A stretch of DNA of 64,000 nt. Origin: Tieghemiomyces parasiticus (lineage: Eukaryota; Kickxellomycota; Dimargaritomycetes; Dimargaritales; Dimargaritaceae). This document shows, piece by piece, positions 57,115 to 64,000 of the stretch (position 1 is its first letter; every line of letters starts with the position of its first letter). The notes beneath the pieces were generated by a model. That model was given only the letters and a program-made list of their open reading frames with translations. It did no database searches and was not told the origin of the DNA. The position numbers and the translations under genes are program-made. Location of the stretch: NCBI GenBank assembly GCA_027575765.1, contig JANBPT010000066.1:22195-86194 (forward strand). The letters are read 5' to 3'.

Positions 57115-57546
57115 ATGAAGTCCCTCGCTCCCATTGTCCTAGCCGTTGCCGCTATGACCGTTACTTTTACCCAGGCTCGGTTCCCGACGCTTGCCGAAAA
57201 GATCTGTCCCACTCTAAAGGCCGCCGCGAAGAACGAACCCGCTGTCCCACTCAATGCCGATGGTATCAACCGTGCCCCGGTCGACATTCTACTCGGTATC
57301 TTTGCGACATCATACGAGCATGCCCACGACGTGCCTACCCTCAGACAAGTGTCGACCTACAATGGTAGAACGGCGGACTATTTCTTGAAAAAATCTGATC
57401 CAGCGGCAGGTATCGTTCCCATGCAGAATACCGATCGTAAGGCAGGCGATCTGGGCGAGTACCTATATTTACCCGCTGATGAACCGGGTAATACTGGCCA
57501 AGCTGCTATTATGGCGAAGTATATTGACATGTGCTTCTTGTCGTAG
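57115..57546 (+). CDS. Secreted protein with an F-box-like segment, 143 residues
   Basis: The ATG at 57115 (TACAATGA) opens directly on a signal peptide: MKSLAPIVLAVAAMTVTFTQA, with likely cleavage at residue 21. The mature protein has two Cys (one in EKICPTL, one near the C-terminus) that could form a disulfide. Residues 60-100 fit an F-box-like pattern: RAPVDILLGIFATSYEHAHD, then VPTLRQVSTYNGRTADYFL, compared with the usual LPxEILxxIFxxL..LxxLRxVxxxxxxL. A Gly/Asp-rich tail follows (GDLGEYLYLPADEPGN). I know no named family. It shares the order signal peptide, spacer, F-box-like segment with the protein at 35382-36850, though the two do not align elsewhere. It could be a secreted effector, or an unrelated secreted protein with a chance resemblance. 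Confidence 0.65.
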   Translation: MKSLAPIVLAVAAMTVTFTQARFPTLAEKICPTLKAAAKNEPAVPLNADGINRAPVDILLGIFATSYEHAHDVPTLRQVSTYNGRTADYFLKKSDPAAGIVPMQNTDRKAGDLGEYLYLPADEPGNTGQAAIMAKYIDMCFLS

Positions 57547-57597
57547 GGAAAGACTACCCTAGAGTAAACCTAACGGTCAATAGCCAACGAACTAAAG

Positions 57598-57603
57598 AAT
57601 AAA
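57598..57603 (+). terminator. Polyadenylation signal AATAAA of the secreted F-box-like gene
   Basis: AATAAA 51 bases after the stop codon. It sits at the outer edge of repeat D. Confidence 0.45.
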
Positions 57604-57604
57604 G

Positions 57605-58010
57605 AACTGAAAGGCTTAATAGAGTGGACCGTGTTAAACAGGGGTTGTATGTTTGTGTGATGAATAATTGTCGCTTATTGAGTAGTGACCACGGAGGGTC
57701 TTTTATACTTGAAGGATGTCCTGTATCCTTCGTAGTGGCTACCGCTTGGGTTAGGAGGAAACTCAAAGGATGACAGTGCGAGGCAGAGCTAGCGCCAAGG
57801 CGAAATATGAAGGCAGCTACAAAGCTGCCGGATCAGTGGAGGGGATATACTGATGGAAGGTAAGCCCTAAGAAAATAGAGACGGAGGTGCCTGTTGAGAA
57901 GAAGGCAATGGCCAACCGATCAGGAAGGTTGGCGTCACTGGAAAAGGATAATGAGTATAAGGAATAATGGAAGATAGTTAAAGAAAAGAGGCGGGGATGC
58001 CATAGCTTCT
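57605..58010 (-). repeat. LTR-like repeat, inverted copy D
   Basis: Read on the minus strand this segment follows copy C at 2.0 kb block by block: TTCCATTATTCC, GACGCCAACCTTCCTGATC, AACAGGCACCTCCG, TCTTAGGGCTTACCTTCCATCA, CTCTGCCTCGCACTGTCATCC, TAACCCAAGC, TACGAAGGATAC, a TATA box (plus-strand 57701-57707), GACCCTCCG, CTACTCAATAAGCGAC and AAGCCTTT. It belongs to the same family as A and B but to the C subgroup. It lies immediately left of copy B in opposite orientation. Ends are approximate. Confidence 0.6.
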
Positions 58011-58031
58011 CGGATCAGTAGTTTCTGGGCA

Positions 58032-58674
58032 TGATACTTCTAGCTGGATGTCGTAGCCTAAAACCCGGTTCCCCCCCCCCACTGGTCCATATCTCAAGTG
58101 AGGCCAGCCGGCTGCCTTTGCTGTCCCTGGCGGTGCCACCCGGCCTTGATGGCTGCGCCTTACCGTAGCTGATTGATGAAAGATCCATCTTTCTACCCCT
58201 ACGGTGGCCCAACCCTTCCATCACCTTACTTGTCTAAACTGGGTGCCACCTTCCATAACGACCACCTTTCCCTCCATTATTCTTTGATTCTTTACCTATA
58301 TTCCTTATACCAGTTTCTGATGACGGCTACCCTTTCTGATCTTCTGGACGTCGCCTCCGTGCACAGACGCCACCGCCTTCTATCCTCCTAGGGTCTTGCC
58401 TTGTTTACTTTTGTATGCCTGATCTGACGGCTGCCGGCCGTACCCCTATTCTTGTTGGCATCTGGTCCCGTCCCCCCCCCGGTACTTGTTATTCCGAACC
58501 TGTCCTAGGCCCAGGTGAGTAGCCACTAGGGATGATGCTGGCTGCCATTCGAGTATAAAAGACCTCTGGGCCACTAGCCAGTAAAAGAACAAGCATCATC
58601 TAAATCATCATGCACGGTACCATTTTGGAGCTGAACCGCTAGTTTGTTTCATTAGTAAGTTTGGTATTACCACA
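58032..58674 (+). repeat. LTR-like repeat, copy B (near-identical to copy A)
   Basis: The segment 58045-58663 matches 43844-44463. Extended to TG at 58032 and CA at 58674 it would have the same TG..CA ends as copy A. The TATA box is at 58554-58560, followed by GACCTCTGGGCCACTAG. It contains long runs of C (58073 onward and 58471 onward). No retrotransposon coding sequence adjoins it, and I found no target-site duplication. Confidence 0.7.
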
Positions 58675-59046
58675 TTCCAACTCACTTTCATTTAGATTAC
58701 AATCCTCTCAATAGTGGTATTGGTTTGGTTGGTCGTCGGGCAACTCTAGTTAGCCTTGGTCAACAAGGAAAAAAGGGCAGTGGTCACATCGGAAGCCACA
58801 TTCACCAGGGTTGAGCCTTGAGTCTGTCTTTAAGGCCCCTCGTGTGGCGCTGATAGCCGGGTATGGCACTCTTTAGGCGGCGCTGCACCAACCCAGACCC
58901 ACCAGGGCCTTGTAGTACCCAAAGGGTGCGCCGACACTAGTGATCGCCAGGCGCAGTTGGTCATCCCTGGTCGTAATGCCCATCATGTACACTAAGGTCG
59001 CCACTAAAGAGACCGTAATGCCATCAAAACGGCTACGCCATTGGGT
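58664..59046. other. Spacer after repeat B, 3' of CENP-P
   Basis: About 380 bases at the 3' side of the CENP-P gene. I see no feature. Confidence 0.4.
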
Positions 59047-60712
59047 CTAAAACGAACCAAAGAGTGTGCGAGCTAGTCGATCTACTGCGCCATCCAAACC
59101 GTCAGACCGCAACAGCGATTGAAATTGGACCGAGAGGTGGTCGAGGGCAGTTGCATTCTCACTCGATGGATCTAGGTTGGGAGGCGTCAAGAGTCAACAG
59201 GCAGGACAGATGGGTTGTTGGTATTATGCCCGTACCTATATCTAGTGGGAACGATTTACTCGCCTCGACTGGCAAAAAACAACAACCACTGGGGGTCTTT
59301 CGGATCGCTAACTCACCTATGCGAGTGGAAAACGGAATCAGTTGGATATCGCTGTGGACGACGTTCGCATTGGACACGATCAGGTCGTATGTGAGTGCCA
59401 AACGTAGACTGGGGTGGGGTGGGTAAGGGCGAGAAAGGTACGGAAATTAGACGGGCTAAGACGCACTGGTGGTTAGTATTCGGCCCAGGCCCGGTACTCC
59501 AATTCATGGTGGGCACCAGGCAGCCCCGGAAGCAACTTGGACAACGGAGGGGTCGGCATTCCAGCTTTGCTTGATGGCTACCCGGCCACGTCCAACACAC
59601 ATGTTTACTTACCCGGCGTGGCCAATCTCCAGGGAGGTAAGTGGGAGCGGGTTCGTGCCGGTTTCGTACTGCAAGCTGTCACGCGGGGATAGCAGGAGTC
59701 TGCGGTCGCTATACTGGCGGCAGATCCGTCCCATTTGGGCGGACCGATGGCGGTACAGTTTGGTATAGTCGTGGTAGAGACGAAAGAACCCTAGAAGGTT
59801 GTTGTCAGCTTCACTACGCTCGATGTGGGGTCGTAATTCCAGGTCGAGTTGCGGCGTCACCGAGATGGCCAGGTGCACCACGCGCGAGTCGGGGCCCGCC
59901 ACTTGGAAACGCACCGTAAAGGGGTAGCCGTGGCAGCGGCCATCCATCCGGAAGATACGGCGAACGTTGGTTATGTCGTCTGCAGCGGATAGGCCGTACG
60001 TTCAATTCCGGTATATGGGCAGTGCGTGGTTAGCCCTGCTGCGTTGGGCTGAGTTCCAGTGTCCCCATTCCCAACCATGTACTAGTTGTGCTGCTCTTTA
60101 CAGACACCGACTGCTGACGAAGCCGCTCAACAGATAGCGATAATTTCGGGCGTTTAGTAGATTAGAGACCTACCTTCCGGTCCGGACGTGATAGGCTGCT
60201 GGATCACTTCCGTCAGCTGATAACCGGTGAACTGTTCCAGTTGCTGTAGGTGGTTATCTTGCTCGACCGGATCCCGTATGATCTTGTGTGGGACGAGCTG
60301 GTCGTTAGCGCGGAGTCGGAGTAACTTGGCGTACGTGTGTTCCGCTGTCAGTGTGGTGTTGACATCGATTAGCTTGTCGCTAGTGGCAACGGGCAGAAGT
60401 AGGTTATACCAGTGCGTAAGTGACGGGCGGGCGAAGGGAATTCAACAGTGTCAGATCGGCTGGTCCAGCGTGCAGTTGGGCCCCGCGCATCCGGGTTTGA
60501 CTGTCCGCACATGCCGCCCTTCCAAGTGCTCAAGTCTTGAGGCGGAAGTGACCTTGCTGTGTAAATCACGTCACTTACCGTATGTCGACGGACGTATCAA
60601 CAGCATGCAGCTTCTGGATGCGTTCCTGGCGCAGGAGGTCCAGTTGAGTTTGGAGATGCTCAAGCTCATTCTCCATATCGCGGACGGCGGCGCGCAATTC
60701 AGACGGTTCCAT
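59047..60712 (-). CDS. CENPP: CENP-P (Ctf19/Fta2 family) inner-kinetochore protein, five exons
   Basis: Model on the minus strand: exons 60712-60579, 60379-60174, 59979-59613, 59408-59317 and 59171-59047, 307 residues. Introns are 199, 194, 204 and 145 bp with donors GTAAGT, GTAGGT, GTAAGT and GTGAGT; all four joins keep phase. CENP-P pairs with CENP-O in the COMA part of the constitutive centromere network. Exon 1 is a coiled coil (LRAAVRDMENELEHLQTQLD). Exon 2 ends with HLQQLEQFTGYQLTEV, matching the HLExELxxLxxLTGI start of the RWD region. Exon 3 has VRRIFRMDGRCHGYPFTVRF and NNLLGFFRLYHDYTKLYRHR, matching RLSGNCHMVTFQLEF and DLFMFFRSLHFFVEWFEYRK of human CENP-P. The end, LLRSDGLDGAVDRLARTLF, matches its LLGIEAALESLIKSL. 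No single frame shows the gene. Total length is close to human (288). Confidence 0.8.
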
Positions 60713-62965
60713 CGAAGTACGTCTCAGCAGGTGTTCACGGTAACGGAGGTGGATTCGAATGGACAAAGGGGAGGAGCGAAAAGTTCTCCGCAAGAAGGAG
60801 CAATAAGAAGTGGCACTTTGAGTAAATGCGGCAAAGTCGACGTAGAAAAGAGACGAACGCGGTGCGTGTAACGGCAAGAGCGCAGCCCAAGCAAAAGCGT
60901 CAACAAACGCCGATAGTATGCCCTGGATGCCCACCTCGTAAGCGGAGCTGGTCAATGTTCAACCAGCAGCCAACGGACTTTGGCTTTGCCCCTGACGCTC
61001 CTCATGTTTGCCAACTGATCCGTATCTGTGGTGCCGTATGTTATGAGGAGGTCGACCTCTACACGGGAAGTAGGCAGGCAGGTGTAGGGCGCCCTAGTGG
61101 TTGGTAGGAAGGGCTATCGAGGAGGCGCAAGCAGCTGGACACAGGAGTAGGTAACGAGAGTAATTTGTAATGGTGATGCAGAGAACTAAAAATAAAGCAG
61201 CATTGGAATTTAACAGTTATTTTTGGTAGCTGTAGGGTAGCAATTGTAATAGAGGCGGGTATAAGGGCAGGATGGCGTTACTCAATAGGAGAATGTGTGA
61301 TGATAGGATGAGACGTCGAAACTCCCGCCGCTTATTTGCGGCAGTCATAAGCTACCGATTCTTATGCCCAAATTCATACTAATGTTTATTCAATGTTTTT
61401 CCGCGGTTGTTGACTACATTTGTACGGGACAAGCACGTCGGACAAGGTTTACTTGACCTCTGGAAAGCACTCCTTTGTCAAAATATTTTACAAAAATTAG
61501 GTTACCTTGCTAACTAAACAGTCGCTTTCGGATATCATGCCCTTTTAAAAAGGCTAACCAACCGACCTGAAAAAAAAGGAGACCAAGTCCCAAATACGTT
61601 TTAAATCTCACAAGCCGATTAGTTCACCCCCTTTACTTCCTTCAGATCGAAGCATCGTCCGTGTGCACCTACGATCTCGTTACTCTTCTCATCCGCGAAG
61701 TAATGCCCGGGAACATCTTCATCCCCGCCTCCTTTTACTGCGAAGTGTCGCTCGTATACACCTTCAAATTATCATATATTCTTTATTCTAATTTTACTGC
61801 AAAAAAGAGCGTTAACATTATTATTTATTTATAAAAGAAAACACCAAAAAACAATCTAGTTCCCCCTCCGCCCCCTCTTTCCAACGTCACATCTATTCAT
61901 CCTATACTGACTACCCTCAACGATAATACCGTTCCCCGCTGTGCCGTTCAACGCCTCGGATTTGTCAACCCGTTATATGGAATCAGACCCCCCCAGAACA
62001 AACCCGTCACCACATACCATGGGAAGCTGAAGCATTATTGGATAGAGCGATGTCCATGGTGAATTATTCAGGTTACTGAAGCTTGCTATTTGAGCAACAA
62101 CACCTACAGAATACGAAGTGGCATCTACTGTTTTCCAAACGGTATTGTGGCAGGCCTACCGTTCCACAATTTTCCATGACCAGGTCGCCTCCCCTGCCTA
62201 TCCCAGCGCAGGCGATGTACATCCCCGCGAAAGTTAGGTTTCCACAAAGCCAGCGATGGTAAATGGGTCGACACATGTTACTACTGGTGTCTTCTGGTAA
62301 AAATCAGGTCAAGGTTGGCGAAACTATGGTGACTAGGAACGGTATGTCGAGGGTGGGGATAATTCATATGGATTTTACAGGCTTGCGATGCTACGAGGTA
62401 AAATAGTTGGGAAGAAAGTGGATCTTTATATGGTACACATGATTTTGCTGGTCGTCAAGGAGCAGGTTAGTCCAATTAAGTGTATGAATTCACGTTTCAT
62501 TGGCTGCAGAAGCAGCCAAAAGGACACCCACTCCTCCAACTGCATGGTAACGGCCTGCCAACTACAGTGATCGTTGTATCCAGTGTAATGTGTTGAATAT
62601 GTTTAATAAGGCCTGATGAGGTCATTTGAATATGAAAGGAGGGAGTCGAAGATAAGGGACACGGTTAAATATTAAGATTGAACATGGTAAAAATGAAGGA
62701 TAGGGCTCCACCTAGAAAAAATACGTGGCATGAATATGAAAGAAGGAAGAGATGGATCCTGGATGGTCTCGACCTGGGGCCCGCTATAGCCTCGTACCTT
62801 GGACGGGGAAAGCTCTTGAGATGCCACCCAGTGAAACACGCTGCACTAAAGGGTCAGGTATACCCGAAGGCGGGAGGGGGCGTCTTCCCACCACAGTAAC
62901 AATGGAAAAACTCTGAGCCCATTGATCTAAAATGATTACAAATGGCGGCTATATAGCATTTTGAG
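60713..62965. other. AT-richer spacer to the right of CENP-P
   Basis: About 2.2 kb. From about 61.2 to 62.0 kb the base composition is clearly more AT-rich than the rest of the window. A 70-codon stretch without ATG at about 61648-61860 follows a CTTCAG, but it matches nothing I know and I do not call it. Confidence 0.35.
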
Positions 62966-64000
62966 GTGCATTTTCTATTAAAGTCGGTACGTCGTCGGAT
63001 ATTGGAACGGTCTAGGTGTAATGATCAGGAATACACAATGTACCCCCAACCAATTTACACGTATGCCCTTCCTGCCCACGCTTTGTCACCCGGAGAAGCC
63101 TTGGTCAAGCCGGTTCCCCCCTCTGAAAGACATGCCTACACGAACGATTAAGTATTTGATACCCATCCAGCCTTCCTACAGCGTGCTTCACTACCTAAGT
63201 CTTGTAAAGCTTCACATGCATGCTTAAAGACCTTTGACACCGTTTCCCTTCGACTAGCCTCGGTTGAGCCCCATATCCGCTTTTGGGCTAGGGGTCGCCA
63301 CCTTTATCACGGGACCATCACCTATCATGCCCAAGAGTATACGGAACTGATCAGACAGTTCCAATTATATCATAGTTGTAATGATATACCAATGTTCTGT
63401 TGGTTTGGGTCTCATGGCACACATAGAATGCTAAAAGGGCGAATGGCCAATTTATCTGGTTCGCAGTTTTTGGTAAGAGGTCGACCTGATTATGGCGGCC
63501 AAATTGATCCTAGCTTCGGGCTGATATCTGTTGTGAGCGCTGCTTCGTCTACCCTTTAGAAAGAACTGGTTGGACCTATCGTTGCTTCTAATAAATACTA
63601 GACACGCAACGCTTATCCTTGGGCCTGATAACCCCGTCAGTTCAATCGGAACGCGCCACTTCCAAGCGTTTCAAGTTATCACCCCAGACTTTAAAGAGGG
63701 AGGCGGGGGCTTCACTTGTCAACCTTCAATGCCACGCTTGCAAGGTCGAAATTGATGGCGACCGGTACTATACAGTAGTTGAAAGTTATATTGGTGGTGC
63801 ACTTTACTAGATTCGGCTCATCACTCCCCCCCCATGGGCCAACTCTTCCTCACAATACCGTTACCGCCTATTATTGTATGCAGGATGGCTTGCAACTTAT
63901 GGCACTTGACCCGAGAGAAAAGTCATATACAGGTGCCTCAAATAATTATGAGGTTTTTGAGTGGGAGGTCTCAGATCCCAGTGTTTCAGATGAAACCTAA
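62966..64000 (+). pseudogene. Possible decayed gene at the right edge, unassigned
   Basis: One reading frame runs from an ATG at 62966 to a TAG at 63557-63559, nearly 200 codons, broken only by a TAA at 63149-63151. Further open stretches follow in the other two frames (from 63570, with GPDNPVSSIGTRHFQAFQ, and from about 63779, with LQLMALDPREKSYTGASNNY) up to a TAA at the last base. Successive frames with one stop suggest either a frameshifted gene remnant or exons of a gene whose introns I cannot place. No family is recognised. Confidence 0.25.

Noticed and set aside
43831..58674. Copies A and B as the two LTRs of one retrotransposon
   Set aside because: They are 14 kb apart and enclose GCN20, photolyase, the bZIP gene and a secreted-protein gene, so they are separate insertions.

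Overview
The window reads as nuclear DNA of a fungus. It has 16 GT-AG introns of about 125-310 bp, GC-rich exons set in more AT-rich spacers, pyrimidine-rich leaders and fungal orthologues throughout. NPL4 keeps a C-terminal NZF finger, and LAMTOR2 and CENP-P resemble their animal counterparts; all three suggest an early-diverging (non-Dikarya) lineage. That placement is inference; the sequence does not name a species. Gene density is low: about 17 supported protein-coding genes in 64 kb.

Layout. 0-5.4 kb: a 59-residue secreted peptide, an LTR-like repeat and long empty DNA. 5.4-15 kb: a dense block with a Gly-rich secreted protein, KAE1 (tRNA t6A), TFIIIC subunit TFC6 (AT-hooks plus WD repeats), NPL4 (Cdc48 adaptor) and USB1 (U6 snRNA exonuclease). 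17.9-20.7 kb: one spliced gene, easily miscalled as two, for an 884-residue protein with two START domains and a membrane anchor at each end. 24-28.5 kb: a degenerate CCR4-like EEP protein and an alpha-arrestin. 32-36.9 kb: a LEU5/SLC25A16-type mitochondrial carrier, a decayed partial copy of it, and a secreted F-box-like protein. 39.7-43 kb: S-adenosylmethionine decarboxylase, a three-exon LAMTOR2 and VMA21. 45.6-51.6 kb: GCN20/ABCF3 and a four-exon class I CPD photolyase. 54-57.5 kb: a GCN4/CPC1-type bZIP gene with upstream ORFs in its leader, and a second secreted F-box-like protein. 59-60.7 kb: a five-exon CENP-P kinetochore gene. Four copies of one LTR-like repeat family lie at about 2.0, 43.8, 57.6 (minus strand) and 58.0 kb.

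Themes. Several genes touch amino-acid and lysosome/vacuole sensing: GCN20 (Gcn2 activation), the GCN4-like factor with uORFs, LAMTOR2 (Ragulator/TORC1), VMA21 (V-ATPase assembly) and an arrestin with a PPxY motif. They are spread over more than 30 kb among unrelated genes, so this is not evidence of a cluster. The least ordinary items are the doubly anchored tandem-START protein, the two F-box-like proteins carrying signal peptides, and the small secreted peptides. Multi-exon gene models were built by hand from splice consensus, reading-frame phase and family conservation; none was checked against transcripts.
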